The position numbers and the translations under genes were made by a program. A stretch of DNA of 64,000 nt from contig CP179212.1 in NCBI GenBank assembly GCA_051201675.1, positions 1,364,001 to 1,428,000 on the forward strand, in the 5' to 3' direction. This DNA is from HTCC2207 sp002685195. GTDB lineage: Bacteria > Pseudomonadota > Gammaproteobacteria > Pseudomonadales > Porticoccaceae. Position 1 is the first letter of the stretch; every line of letters starts with the position of its first letter. Below, piece after piece: positions 1 to 9,557 of the stretch. The notes under the pieces are model-generated. The model saw nothing but the letters and a program-made list of their open reading frames with translations. It was not told the DNA's origin and searched no databases.

Positions 1-1311
1 CATAGTTCCAAAAGTGACAATCTGTGAAACCGCATCTCGTCCATATTGTTCTGCCACGTATGCAATAACTCGGTCTCTACCCTCCATGCAGAAATCAATA
101 TCGAAATCTGGCATAGACACACGTTCAGGGTTGAGGAACCGCTCGAACAGCAGATCATATTCAATAGGATCTAGATCGGTTATTTTTAATGCATAAGCCA
201 CGAGTGAGCCTGCTCCGGATCCGCGACCCGGGCCAACAGGAATATCATTAGTTTTAGCCCAACGTATAAAGTCCATAACAATTAAAAAGTAACCGGGGAA
301 TCCCATCTCGATGATAATATCTAGTTCAAAATTCAAACGGTCTTGATAAACTTTTTGCTTTACATCAAAGTCAGGTGCCGACGAATCAAACAAGCTGGTC
401 AAACGCTCTAACAATCCAGATCTAGACTCTTCAATGAAAAAATCACTCATTGTCATTCCATCTGGAATTGGATAATCCGGCAGAAAATATTCCCCGAGTC
501 GCAAATCAAGATTACATCGCTTTGCAATTTCTAGGGTGTTCTCCAAGGCCTCTGGGATATCGGAAAAGAGCTCAGCCATCTCCTCAGCGCTTCGAATATA
601 CTGACTCTCAGAATATCGACGCTCACGCCTAGGATCATCCAGAGTTCTACCCTCGTAAATGCAAACCCTAGCCTCGTGAGCCTCATATTCCTCGGCGGCG
701 ATGAATCTTACATCGTTGGTTGCAACCAAGGGACAACTAAAAACATCCGCCAAATCCACTGCCGCATGAAGATAGTCTTCTTCATCAGGGCGTCCAGTGC
801 GCTGTAACTCGAGGTAGAACCTGTCAGGAAAGATAGCCATCAATCGCTTAAGTGAGGTTTCCGCATCAGCTCTACGGCCAGAAACTAAGGATATACCAAT
901 TTCTCCTAGCCTCCCGCCGGATAGCGCGATCAAGCCCTCGTTAAGCTCTTCTAACCAAGAGAGTCTGATGGTGGGGATACCTTGCCGCTGACCTTCTTGA
1001 TAGCCTCTAGAAATGAGCGTAGTGAGGTTCTTGTAGCCTGTGTTGTTGCTAATAAGTAAGACTAATTGGGAAGGAGAGCCTTCACCACCCTCATCTGCAA
1101 TTAAAACATCAGAACCCAGTATTGGCTTCACACCAGCACCTTGGACAGCTTTGTAGAACTTTACTAAACCAAAGAAATTATTAAAATCAGTTAGCGCTAT
1201 TGCAGGCATTCGCAACTCAGCTGCCTTAGCTGCCAAAGGTTTTAATCGCACTAGTCCATCGACTAGCGAATACTCCGAATGGAGCCTTAAATGAACAAAT
1301 TGTGCAGACAT
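1..1311 (-). CDS. dnaE: DNA polymerase III alpha subunit, N-terminal part (cut by window edge)
   Basis: Replicative polymerase catalytic subunit. The reverse strand from 1311 reads MSAQFVHLRLHSEYSLVDGL, the PHP-domain start of DnaE, and stays open for 437 codons to the window edge. Further in are GPGRGSGAGSLVAYAL and PDFDIDFC, the start of the polymerase active site with its catalytic aspartates, so roughly the first 40% of a protein of about 1,160 residues is present. Only 2 nt separate the ketosynthase stop (1314) from this start, which implies co-transcription. It is distinct from the error-prone dnaE2 at 59.6 kb: it begins like replicative DnaE and sits downstream of rnhB, as in Escherichia and Pseudomonas. 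Confidence 0.95.
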   Translation of the reverse strand, partial: MSAQFVHLRLHSEYSLVDGLVRLKPLAAKAAELRMPAIALTDFNNFFGLVKFYKAVQGAGVKPILGSDVLIADEGGEGSPSQLVLLISNNTGYKNLTTLISRGYQEGQRQGIPTIRLSWLEELNEGLIALSGGRLGEIGISLVSGRRADAETSLKRLMAIFPDRFYLELQRTGRPDEEDYLHAAVDLADVFSCPLVATNDVRFIAAEEYEAHEARVCIYEGRTLDDPRRERRYSESQYIRSAEEMAELFSDIPEALENTLEIAKRCNLDLRLGEYFLPDYPIPDGMTMSDFFIEESRSGLLERLTSLFDSSAPDFDVKQKVYQDRLNFELDIIIEMGFPGYFLIVMDFIRWAKTNDIPVGPGRGSGAGSLVAYALKITDLDPIEYDLLFERFLNPERVSMPDFDIDFCMEGRDRVIAYVAEQYGRDAVSQIVTFGTM

Positions 1312-1313
1312 TT

Positions 1314-2423
1314 TTACGCTTTAGTTAGGAGGTGCTCGGCATCAACGCCATAGTGGACAAAACTGTCAGCCATTAGATCAAAAACGGTGCCCTCAAATTC
1401 TGGGATATTTTTATCCGATGTTCCAACAGGCTCCACTCTCTCACCCCATTTTATGACCCCTGCACCACAGGTGAGACCTGCCCCAAAAGTGGCCGTCAAG
1501 ATTGTCATTCCTGGTTTTATAGTGCCATCTTGCAATGCATCACACATAGCCAATGGAATCGACGCTGCGGATGTATTTGCATATTCATCAATGCGCACAA
1601 CGACCTTTTCCATAGGGAAGTCGAGACGCTTAGCCAGAGACTGAATAATTCTAAAATTTGCTTGGTGAGGTATAAACAAATCAATGTCGTTTGGGGTTAA
1701 TCCCTCTTTCTCCAGCACTTGCGCGATGGAATCACTCATTCCTTTCACTGCGCTTTTAAAAATTTCTTGTCCCTCAAAATTTAATGAAATGAAAAGATCA
1801 TCGGTAAAGTGAAGTGGAGACATCCCCCAACTTGGTAAGTGAAGGCATTCACGACTATCGGGGACGCAACTCATGTGTCCAGACAATAATCCAGTAGGTG
1901 TCTCTGACTCCTCAAGCAATACTGCCCCAGCTCCGTCTCCAAACAAAAAACAAGACTCCCGTTTCTGCCAGTCCATCGCCAAAGATATCCTTTCAGAACC
2001 AACAATAAGGGCCTTTTTAATTGACCCTGCCTTTATCATGTCAGTAGCAACATTAACCCCATAAAACCAGCTAGTGCAGGCAGAATTTAGATCAAAAGCT
2101 GAAGCTTTACTCGCACTAAGTTCATTCTTAATGTAACTAGCCGTATTTGGGCAAATCTCCTCAGGAGTGGTAGAGCCTAAAATAATTAAATCAATTTCTT
2201 CGGCAGAAACACCTGCAGCAGCCAGAGCTCGCTCGCAGGCTAACCAAGCCATTTTCCCTGTTGATACATGAGTATAATGACGCTGCTTGATACCTGATCG
2301 GGAGTATATCCACTCATCACTAGTATCAACTATTTTACTCATATCATCATTGGTCATAAGAAGCGGTGGGACATAGCTGCCCCAACCGGTAATTTCTGCG
2401 TATTTCAAAAAACTTTCCCCCAA
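1314..2423 (-). CDS. Beta-ketoacyl-ACP synthase III (FabH-like)
   Basis: Thiolase-fold ketosynthase of 369 residues. The KAS III triad is visible: Cys116 in DLNSACTSW, His253 in IPHQANFRI and Asn283 in EYANTSAAS, with the GDGAGAVLL glycine loop near 163-170. The family condenses an acyl-CoA starter with malonyl-ACP. About 35 residues after the usual FabH end (GVIKWG) form an extension I cannot assign. It lies between rnhB and dnaE, apart from a fab cluster, so it may be a second ketosynthase with a special starter (branched or medium chain) rather than the housekeeping FabH. The 145 bp upstream could hold its own promoter. Substrate cannot be told from sequence. Confidence 0.82.
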   Translation of the reverse strand: MGESFLKYAEITGWGSYVPPLLMTNDDMSKIVDTSDEWIYSRSGIKQRHYTHVSTGKMAWLACERALAAAGVSAEEIDLIILGSTTPEEICPNTASYIKNELSASKASAFDLNSACTSWFYGVNVATDMIKAGSIKKALIVGSERISLAMDWQKRESCFLFGDGAGAVLLEESETPTGLLSGHMSCVPDSRECLHLPSWGMSPLHFTDDLFISLNFEGQEIFKSAVKGMSDSIAQVLEKEGLTPNDIDLFIPHQANFRIIQSLAKRLDFPMEKVVVRIDEYANTSAASIPLAMCDALQDGTIKPGMTILTATFGAGLTCGAGVIKWGERVEPVGTSDKNIPEFEGTVFDLMADSFVHYGVDAEHLLTKA

Positions 2424-2568
2424 AACACAATTATTATTATTAATTGAATGTAAAGGTTGTCAGCGTTTAACTCAAGTCTTTAGTGAGGTTTTTTAACATG
2501 ATAGTAAAAGGGATGTTTGTCGATACTATTTATCGAAGAGCTGGGCTGGTGAAACCCCACCAACATTT

Positions 2569-3180
2569 TTAAAAAAGGTCAGTCTGTTCATCTTTTAGAC
2601 CGTAACTAACCGGAGCGAATGACCTTCGATGAATAGATGTTGGCCCTAATCTCTCTAGTGCTTCAAGATGTTGTGGTGTTCCATAACCTTTGTTAGCAGC
2701 GAAACCATAACCTGGATACTTTACGTCCAGATCTTGCATCTCTCTGTCACGGACTACTTTCGCCAAGATCGAAGCAGCGCTTATCACCTCCACCCTACCA
2801 TCCCCTTTTACCACAGCTTCGCCGTTATACTCCCACTGGGGTAAGCGATTTCCATCCACGGCTACAAAGTCAGGTTGCAAAGATAAGCCGATAACGGCAC
2901 GCCGCATGGCCATTAAAGTTGCCTGTAGAATATTAAACCGATCGATCTCTTCGACCGAGGCACGACCTATACACCAACTCTTTGCCTGACCAATAATATC
3001 CTCATACAAATTTTCTCGTTGTCTTGCAGTGAGACTTTTCGAGTCTGCCAAACCGACAATTTCATGGTCTAGAGGCAAGATTACTGCTGCGGTTACGACA
3101 TCCCCAGCCAAGGGACCACGACCCACCTCGTCGACTCCCGCCAAGCACTGAATACCCTCTGGTGGCCTCCAGTTTTTCAT
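2569..3180 (-). CDS. rnhB: Ribonuclease HII
   Basis: Cleaves RNA in RNA-DNA hybrids and starts removal of misincorporated ribonucleotides. The 203-residue protein is of usual length. The signature GVDEVGRGPLAGDVV near residues 15-29 supplies the catalytic Asp-Glu, VAVDGN gives a further acid, and the conserved ASILAKVVRD motif follows. The start is set by a TAATG overlap in which the lpxB stop shares its last A with the rnhB ATG, a classic lpxB-rnhB coupling. It ends 145 bp before the ketosynthase. Confidence 0.95.
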   Translation of the reverse strand: MKNWRPPEGIQCLAGVDEVGRGPLAGDVVTAAVILPLDHEIVGLADSKSLTARQRENLYEDIIGQAKSWCIGRASVEEIDRFNILQATLMAMRRAVIGLSLQPDFVAVDGNRLPQWEYNGEAVVKGDGRVEVISAASILAKVVRDREMQDLDVKYPGYGFAANKGYGTPQHLEALERLGPTSIHRRSFAPVSYGLKDEQTDLF

Positions 3181-4319
3181 TAACCAACTAGCTCTGCAAT
3201 CGCTTTGGACGCTATATTTCCGGATTCAAGCGCTAAAACTTTATGCAACCCTTCGAAATGCTCAACTAGCAGGTCCTTTTTATCTGAACTCAGGGCACTA
3301 GCTACCGCGTGAGTTAAATTAGTCACAGAGGCATTGTCTTGGATTAATTCGGGGACCAGCATTTCATCCGCTAAAAGATTAGGGATGGAAACAAAGGGTG
3401 TCTTTATAAATCGTCGGACTAAAGCGTAGGTCAGTCGACTAAGCCGATAGCTCACAACCATAGGTTTCTTAAATAACATGGCCTCTAGGGCAGTTGTGCC
3501 TGATGCCAATAAAATAGCATCTGAAGCCTCCATGGCTAAATGCGATTGCTGTAAAACTAGTTTAACGTTACTTTGCTCCCTATCAGATAAGATGAATTGA
3601 AGCTGTCGATATCTGGCTTCATTAGCTGCAGGAATGACTAGCTGCAAATCTTCATATAATGAAGAAACTTGTTCGCCAACCTCCAAAAACAGATTAGCCA
3701 TCAACTCCACCTCTCCTCCTCTACTTCCTGGCATCAAGCAAAGTACTGGCTTAGTCAAATTTAAGCCCAATAGTTCTTTGGCCTTAATGGCATCCGGTTT
3801 CATAGGAATTTGTCCTGCCAAGGGGTGCCCGACAAAACGTACTGGTACGGAATGCTCGCGATAAAACTCTGCTTCAAAGGGCAATAAGGTCAGCATTAAA
3901 TCCACTGTCTTCTTGATAGCTTTGATACGCCCTTGGCGCCATGCCCATACCGACGGGCTGACATAGTGAACTGTTTTGATACCGACACTATGTAGGCTAC
4001 GCTCGATATGACTATTGAAGTCTGGAGAATCTATGCCGATAAATACCACTGGTTGTCTTTGAGTGTACCGTCGAATTATGTCCTTGCGAATTCCCAATAA
4101 TTCAGGAAGTCGCTTCAAAGGCTCCACAAATCCCATAACAGACAAGCGCTCCATTTCATGAAGAGAATTGAAACCCTCTGCTTGCATTTTAGGACCTCCA
4201 ATTCCTTCGTAGATAGCATCGGGAAAATAATTCCTTAGTCCTCGAATTAAATCTGCACCCAGCAGGTCACCTGACGCTTCACCTGCGACAATTGCGATTA
4301 TTGGGGCTTCTGCTTTCAT
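3180..4319 (-). CDS. lpxB: Lipid-A-disaccharide synthase
   Basis: GT19 glycosyltransferase that joins UDP-2,3-diacylglucosamine and lipid X to the tetra-acyl disaccharide of lipid A, at the inner face of the inner membrane. The 379-residue product starts with IIAIVAGEASGDLLGADLI and has YEGIGGPKM, YVSPSVWAWRQGR and LCLMPGSRGGEVELM, all LpxB landmarks, with the ASGTTALEAMLF donor-site motif in the C-terminal half. It follows lpxA by 3 nt and overlaps rnhB by one base, so it belongs to the lpxD-fabZ-lpxA-lpxB-rnhB unit. Confidence 0.96.
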   Translation of the reverse strand: MKAEAPIIAIVAGEASGDLLGADLIRGLRNYFPDAIYEGIGGPKMQAEGFNSLHEMERLSVMGFVEPLKRLPELLGIRKDIIRRYTQRQPVVFIGIDSPDFNSHIERSLHSVGIKTVHYVSPSVWAWRQGRIKAIKKTVDLMLTLLPFEAEFYREHSVPVRFVGHPLAGQIPMKPDAIKAKELLGLNLTKPVLCLMPGSRGGEVELMANLFLEVGEQVSSLYEDLQLVIPAANEARYRQLQFILSDREQSNVKLVLQQSHLAMEASDAILLASGTTALEAMLFKKPMVVSYRLSRLTYALVRRFIKTPFVSIPNLLADEMLVPELIQDNASVTNLTHAVASALSSDKKDLLVEHFEGLHKVLALESGNIASKAIAELVG

Positions 4320-4322
4320 AAA

Positions 4323-5090
4323 TTAGCGGATAACGCCACGAGTTGAGCTATTTAAGGAGTCTATAAACATTGTAATGATTGGGTCATTACCAAGATCTGA
4401 AATCAAATTCAAAGCCTCTGACAACTGCAGTCCCCTGCGATATAGAATTTTATAGGCCTTGTTAGCAAGAGAAATTTGCTCAGTAGAGAAGCCTCGACGC
4501 TTAAGACCTTCTCTATTAATGGTGCGAGGTTCAGCCGGATTACCTGCGACAGTGACATAAGCTGGAACATCATGATAAATAAAGGCTGCGGGCCCAACAA
4601 AACAATGAGCTCCAAGATGCACGTATTGATGGACAGCTGCAAAGCCTGAAAGAATTGCCCAGTCACCCACATGAACATGCCCTGATATTGCCGCGTTATT
4701 AGTCATAACAATATGATTTCCAACAACACAATCATGACCGATGTGAGCATAGGCCATGAAAAGATTATCACTGCCAATGCTGGTCAATCCCTCATCCTGC
4801 ACAGTACCGCGATGAATCGTAACGCCTTCTCTTATTGTATTGTTGTTCCCAATCACCAAACGAGTAGGCTCACCTTTATATTTAAGGTCAGGGGTATCAT
4901 CACCGATTGTGGAAAATTGATAAATTTTGTTTGATCCCCCTAGAACAGTGGGACCTTTAATAACCACATGAGAGGCTATATCACAGTCATCGCCAATTTC
5001 AACGTCCTCGCCGATAGTGGTCCAAGGACCAATACTGACATTTTTGCCAATGGTAGCCGACGAGGCAACAATAGCAGTTTCATGAATCAC
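4323..5090 (-). CDS. lpxA: UDP-N-acetylglucosamine acyltransferase
   Basis: First step of lipid A synthesis: transfers a 3-hydroxyacyl chain from ACP to UDP-GlcNAc. Left-handed beta-helix protein with hexapeptide repeats; YAHIGHD holds the catalytic histidine (about residue 119), and REGVTIHRGTVQ is conserved. I chose the GTG at 5090 (255 residues). It overlaps the fabZ stop in a 4-bp GTGA, and the protein then begins IHETAIVASSATIG as in other LpxA. The reading frame could extend to 5120, but those ten extra residues lie inside fabZ and are unlike LpxA. The sequence resembles the Pseudomonas type (IYQFSTIGDDTPDLKYKGE). Confidence 0.94.
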   Translation of the reverse strand: MIHETAIVASSATIGKNVSIGPWTTIGEDVEIGDDCDIASHVVIKGPTVLGGSNKIYQFSTIGDDTPDLKYKGEPTRLVIGNNNTIREGVTIHRGTVQDEGLTSIGSDNLFMAYAHIGHDCVVGNHIVMTNNAAISGHVHVGDWAILSGFAAVHQYVHLGAHCFVGPAAFIYHDVPAYVTVAGNPAEPRTINREGLKRRGFSTEQISLANKAYKILYRRGLQLSEALNLISDLGNDPIITMFIDSLNSSTRGVIR

Positions 5091-5533
5091 TGAAAGTTTT
5101 CTCGGTCTCTGTAGGCACACAGAAGAGTGGCTTGACAGGCTATCTCACCATCCACTGTTGCTGTAGTTCTAAAGCGCCATATATTGCGTTTGACCGCTTC
5201 GACCTCCGATGACAGCATAAGCTGATCACCAGGCACAACGGTTCGCTTGAAACGCACCTTATCAACCCCAGCAAAAAGGTATAACTTACCATCATCCGCA
5301 GTGGTATTAGTAGAGGCAAAACCTAGTATCCCTGAAGCCTGAGCTAAAGCCTCAATGGTCAGTACTCCAGGAAAAATTGGGGCACCCGGAAAATGGCCAT
5401 TAAACACCTCCTCGTTAACACTGATATTTTTATAAGCTAATATTCTCTCATTAGGTACTAACTCGAGGACTCTATCCACGAGAAGTAGCGGATAACGATG
5501 AGGAAGCAACGCCATTATTTCATTTATATTCAT
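5087..5533 (-). CDS. fabZ: 3-hydroxyacyl-ACP dehydratase FabZ
   Basis: Hotdog-fold dehydratase that makes trans-2-enoyl-ACP during fatty acid elongation. It also competes with LpxA for 3-hydroxyacyl-ACP, which explains its place in the lipid A cluster. The 148-residue protein opens with INEIMALLPHRYPLLLVDRV and contains NGHFPGAPIFPGVLTIEALAQ with catalytic His47 and Glu61. Its stop overlaps the lpxA GTG start by 4 bp; lpxD lies 74 bp upstream. Confidence 0.96.
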   Translation of the reverse strand: MNINEIMALLPHRYPLLLVDRVLELVPNERILAYKNISVNEEVFNGHFPGAPIFPGVLTIEALAQASGILGFASTNTTADDGKLYLFAGVDKVRFKRTVVPGDQLMLSSEVEAVKRNIWRFRTTATVDGEIACQATLLCAYRDRENFQ

Positions 5534-5607
5534 AAATATTCCTAAACATATTTTTGACTATCTAAAACAACATCCTGTTCTAGTCGATTCTCACAGCTAA
5601 CCAAAAA

Positions 5608-6627
5608 TTACTCTTTGTTCAGCTTACTAACGGTTCGTGCTATCTTATCCAATTGACCAATTCTCACTGAATTTCTACGCCACTCAGCCGTCGTCATCAA
5701 GGGAGTCGCACCTGAGGAATATGATCCAGGCTCCGTAATAGACTTGGTCACGAGAGTGCGAGCTGTTATCTGAACATTATCACAAACTCTAATATGGCCT
5801 ACAACGCAGACATCACCTGCCAAAATACAGTTACTGCCAACCTCTGCACTGCCTGCAAGACCAGAATACGCTGCCAGCGCTGTATAATCACCTACGATGG
5901 CGTTATGAGCGATTTGAACATGGTTATCCAATTTCACACCATTGCCAAGACGCGTATCCTCTAAAGCACCACGATCAATGGTAGTACAGGCACCGATCTC
6001 CACATCATCACCTATGGTTACTCCGCCGATCTGATGGATTTTCTGCCATCCGCCATCTGGCTTAGGAGCTATACCAAAACCATCTGCCCCAACGACCGCT
6101 CCACTATGTATTATTGCACCTGAGCCAATTTTTACATCATGGTAGATACTAACATTTGCCGCAACAAAACCATTGGCACCTATTCTTGATCCTGCCCCGA
6201 CAAAGCTATTAGCCTCAAGATGACAACCAGATGCAATATCCACACCGGCTTCAAGTACCACATTGGGACCGATAAAGACATCATCAGCTACTGTTGCTGA
6301 GGTATGAATAGAAGCTGTCGCGTGCACACCAGGCGATTTCTTTTGTGAAGTGTCAAACCATGCAGAAATTTGAGCATAAGCAAGATAAGGATCTCGAACA
6401 ATAATGCAGCTACCCTTGAAGTTTTTCGCGTTGTCAGCGGTTAAAAGGACTGCTTCAGCTTGGCTACCCGAGAGATATTTGACGTATTTTGGATTAGCGA
6501 GGAAGCTCAGCTGCCCTTCCTCTGCACTTTGAAGAGTACTTAGACCAATTATTCTTGTTTCAGCCTCGCCGCGTAACTCACCTCCGAGATACGCAGCGAT
6601 TTCACCAAGGGAATAATCACCACTCAT
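5608..6627 (-). CDS. lpxD: UDP-3-O-acyl-glucosamine N-acyltransferase
   Basis: Third step of lipid A synthesis, N-acylation of UDP-3-O-acyl-GlcN. The 339-residue product has the LpxD N-terminal uridine-binding domain (SLGEIAAYLGGEL, then LSFLANPKYVKYL), followed by a long run of hexapeptide repeats. VDNHVQIAHNAIVG-type sequence (here LDNHVQIAHNAIVG) contains the catalytic histidine, and VGADGFGIAPK is conserved. It follows the skp-like gene by 17 bp in the usual bamA-skp-lpxD-fabZ-lpxA order. Confidence 0.95.
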   Translation of the reverse strand: MSGDYSLGEIAAYLGGELRGEAETRIIGLSTLQSAEEGQLSFLANPKYVKYLSGSQAEAVLLTADNAKNFKGSCIIVRDPYLAYAQISAWFDTSQKKSPGVHATASIHTSATVADDVFIGPNVVLEAGVDIASGCHLEANSFVGAGSRIGANGFVAANVSIYHDVKIGSGAIIHSGAVVGADGFGIAPKPDGGWQKIHQIGGVTIGDDVEIGACTTIDRGALEDTRLGNGVKLDNHVQIAHNAIVGDYTALAAYSGLAGSAEVGSNCILAGDVCVVGHIRVCDNVQITARTLVTKSITEPGSYSSGATPLMTTAEWRRNSVRIGQLDKIARTVSKLNKE

Positions 6628-6644
6628 AAAGGGCCATTTAAACT

Positions 6645-7160
6645 TTATTTAGTTATTTGATTGAGGCGGTCAACAACTTTCGCGGTCAAATTGTTTTCAG
6701 GTCCTGCAACAATCACTGACTCTGCTCTCAGTAATATGGTAACACCCTCTTCCTTCACAACTTGAGATAAAGCTTCTTGGAACTGAGGAGCTAATTCCTG
6801 TGGAATCTGCTGCTCAAGTTGCTTTTGCTCGCCCTGAATCTTCTGTACGGCAAGATCATAATCAGCCTTCGCGTAAGACATCTTTTTCTGATGAGCTGCT
6901 ACCTGTTCTGCTGACCAAGTTAATCTTTTGGCTTCTGCTTCTTCAGACATTGCTTTTAGGTCAGCAGCAGAACCCTCTGCTTTTGCTTTAAGAGCAACAA
7001 AGTCTGCAGTTTCTAACGACTCTTTGACTCTGCCCTGCGCATAATCAGATGCAAATAGAGCCCTCTGAATATCAATGACTGCAATTTTATCTTCCGCTTG
7101 CGCTGCTACAGACACAACGCTCATCAAACTGATCAAAACTAACGCTTTCAACTTCCTCAC
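6645..7160 (-). CDS. skp: Periplasmic OmpH/Skp-family chaperone
   Basis: Periplasmic holdase that escorts outer-membrane proteins from Sec to the BAM complex. After an N-terminal signal peptide ending near VVSVAAQAEDKIAVID comes a long helical, charged region (roughly residues 45-130 rich in A, E, K and Q), as in the tentacles of Skp. I place the start at the GTG at 7160 (171 residues), which has GGAG seven bases upstream. An alternative GTG at 7175 would put the ribosome-binding site inside the gene. It lies between bamA and lpxD, the standard position. Confidence 0.88.
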   Translation of the reverse strand: MRKLKALVLISLMSVVSVAAQAEDKIAVIDIQRALFASDYAQGRVKESLETADFVALKAKAEGSAADLKAMSEEAEAKRLTWSAEQVAAHQKKMSYAKADYDLAVQKIQGEQKQLEQQIPQELAPQFQEALSQVVKEEGVTILLRAESVIVAGPENNLTAKVVDRLNQITK

Positions 7161-7183
7161 AATACTTCTCCACACTTTTTAAA

Positions 7184-9517
7184 TTAAAATTGATTACCTA
7201 ATGAGAACTGAAAAACTTCTGTTTCATCATACTCATCTGAATTCAGCGGCTTAGCAACACTAAATGTTATAGGGCCAAATCCACTGAGCCAAGTTGCCCC
7301 CAATCCTACAGAGTAACGCAGCTCGCCGTCCTTTGGACTAAAACAATTTACCTGAAGATCGTCACATTTGGTATTAAAAATATTGCCAGCATCAAAAAAC
7401 AGTGAAGATTGCACTGACCGTTGATCTTTTACAAAAGGTATTGGGAAAATAACTTCCGCACCAAGCGTCACTTGCACATTACCACCTGTTGGGCGAGCGT
7501 ACGAACTATATGTAAAGCCACTCTGAGAACTATTTCTTGGTCCCAAGGAGTATTTTTTGAATCCTCTGACAGATCCAAGGCCCCCACTATAGAAATTTTT
7601 GAAAAAAGGCAATTGGCTAGTATCACCGTAACTTTCGCCGTAGCCTAAATCCGCTTTAAGCTTAAGGGTCAATTGACGGGTCAACCCTCGTAAATGTGAA
7701 GCTTTGTAGGTAAATTTGTAATACTCCAGACCCGAGCCTGGAAAAGCAAGATCAAAGCCTAAACGCTGAGAGGTACCTCTAGTCGCGAAAATACCTCTAT
7801 TTAACGTTGACTTAATCCAATTAACATTAAAGTTGACTGACTTAAACCAATTACCATTAGCTTCAATAAAATTTTCAATAGTCGCAGAACTTGTATAGTC
7901 GCCGGGATTCAATTCTAGATATTCGTATCCCAAACCAAAACCAATTCTTTGGATTTCAGAAATAGGATAACTCCAGTTAATGCTTGCTCCCATAGTATCT
8001 TGAGAAAAAGGCTGCAGTCGAAGCTTACTGTAGTCGGTTTCCCGTGCAAAAATGCTATAACCAGCACTCACACCATCGGACGTAAAATAAGGTTCGGTGT
8101 AGCTAAAATTAATAGAACTTTGATAAGTGCTTTTGTTAACACCGACTCCCACCTGCTTGCCTGTCCCTAGAAAGTTATTCTCAGTTAGGTTTGCGCCGAG
8201 CATCAGACCGTAGCCTTGAGAATATCCTAAATTCGCTCCAACAGATCCAGAGGGCTGCTCTTCAACGGTGTATATCACATCGATTTGATCGCTGGTCCCT
8301 GCAACAGGAACATTCTCAACTGTGACCTCTTTGAAGAATCCAACCCTTTCAAGACGCACTTTGGACAACTCAATAAGCGCGTTATTCGCAGAGCCACCCT
8401 CCATTTGTCGAAGTTCACGACGCAAAACCTGATCTGCTGTTTTGGTATTTCCACGGAATTCTATTCTTCTGACATATGCTCTCATGTCAGGCTTAACCAC
8501 AAAGGTCACGCTTGCCGTCTTGGCCTCTTCATCAATGTCGGGAAAGCCCTCGACTTCAGCAAAAGTATAGCCTTCATTACCTAGACGTTTTGTAATATAT
8601 TCACTCGACGTAGTCATTAATACTTGAGAAAAGATAACGCCCTCTCGCAATAAAACTAAAGCTCTCGCTTCAGCTTCAGAAATTATTAAATCACCAGCCA
8701 ACTCAATACCGCTGATTGTATAAACGTCACCTTCATCAATGTTAATGGTAATAAACACTGACTCCTTATCGGGACTAATCGACACCTGAGTACTCAAAAC
8801 TTCAAACTTCAGATAACCTCGGTCTAAGTACCAACTTTCAAGGGTTTCTAAATCTCCAGATAATTTCTCTCTGGAATACTTGTCATCACTGGTTATCCAT
8901 GACAGCCAGCCCGTCTCATTTTGCTCAAACTGGTCCAATAAGTCTTGCTCAACAAAGTCATTGTTTCCAACAATATTAATATGCCTAATTTTTGCAACAT
9001 CACCTTCGTCTATATCAATATTTACCGATACTCGATTGCGAGGCAAATCCTTTACCTCTGTCTGTACCAGCGCACCGTAGCGTCCTTGGGACACATATTG
9101 TCTCTGCAACTCTTGACTCATACCTTCTAGGATAACTTGACGGAAAATCTGCCCCTCAGCTAAACCATTGTCTCTCAACGCATCCATCAATTGATCCGTT
9201 TCAATAGCTTTGTTACCCTCAATATTAATTTCAGTAACAGCCGGACGCTCAATAAGCCCAATCACCAGTATTCCATTTTCTCTGGCCATGATGACATCTG
9301 CAAAGTATCCAGTGCGAAATAATGACCGGGTTGCCTGACGGATAGACGCGTCATCAGCCATATCTCCTACATTAATCGGCAGAGCAGCAAATACAGTTCC
9401 TGCTGATACCCTTTGAAGACCTTCAATGCGAATATCTGAGACCTGAAATTCATCCCCATAAACAGAGGTTGAATTAACAATAAGAAGGGTGAGTAAAACG
9501 GTTAACAGTCGCTTCAT
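7184..9517 (-). CDS. bamA: Outer membrane protein assembly factor BamA
   Basis: Central subunit of the BAM complex that folds beta-barrel proteins into the outer membrane. The 777-residue protein has a signal peptide (MKRLLTVLLTLLIVNSTSVYG), five POTRA domains over about residues 22-420 (FQVSDIRIEGLQRVSAGTVF begins POTRA1), and a C-terminal 16-stranded barrel. The conserved loop-6 motif appears as GLGSVRGFKKYSLGP, and the chain ends in the beta-signal phenylalanine context FQFSLGNQF. It sits 40 bp after rseP and just before the skp gene. Confidence 0.96.
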   Translation of the reverse strand: MKRLLTVLLTLLIVNSTSVYGDEFQVSDIRIEGLQRVSAGTVFAALPINVGDMADDASIRQATRSLFRTGYFADVIMARENGILVIGLIERPAVTEINIEGNKAIETDQLMDALRDNGLAEGQIFRQVILEGMSQELQRQYVSQGRYGALVQTEVKDLPRNRVSVNIDIDEGDVAKIRHINIVGNNDFVEQDLLDQFEQNETGWLSWITSDDKYSREKLSGDLETLESWYLDRGYLKFEVLSTQVSISPDKESVFITINIDEGDVYTISGIELAGDLIISEAEARALVLLREGVIFSQVLMTTSSEYITKRLGNEGYTFAEVEGFPDIDEEAKTASVTFVVKPDMRAYVRRIEFRGNTKTADQVLRRELRQMEGGSANNALIELSKVRLERVGFFKEVTVENVPVAGTSDQIDVIYTVEEQPSGSVGANLGYSQGYGLMLGANLTENNFLGTGKQVGVGVNKSTYQSSINFSYTEPYFTSDGVSAGYSIFARETDYSKLRLQPFSQDTMGASINWSYPISEIQRIGFGLGYEYLELNPGDYTSSATIENFIEANGNWFKSVNFNVNWIKSTLNRGIFATRGTSQRLGFDLAFPGSGLEYYKFTYKASHLRGLTRQLTLKLKADLGYGESYGDTSQLPFFKNFYSGGLGSVRGFKKYSLGPRNSSQSGFTYSSYARPTGGNVQVTLGAEVIFPIPFVKDQRSVQSSLFFDAGNIFNTKCDDLQVNCFSPKDGELRYSVGLGATWLSGFGPITFSVAKPLNSDEYDETEVFQFSLGNQF

Positions 9518-9557
9518 TAAAATGTTTAAACCTAGTGGTTAGTCGAAGTAAAGTGTC

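Noticed and set aside
26..1300. Plus-strand ORFs of about 60 codons near the left edge
   Set aside because: They lie opposite the dnaE coding sequence, which reads cleanly on the minus strand.
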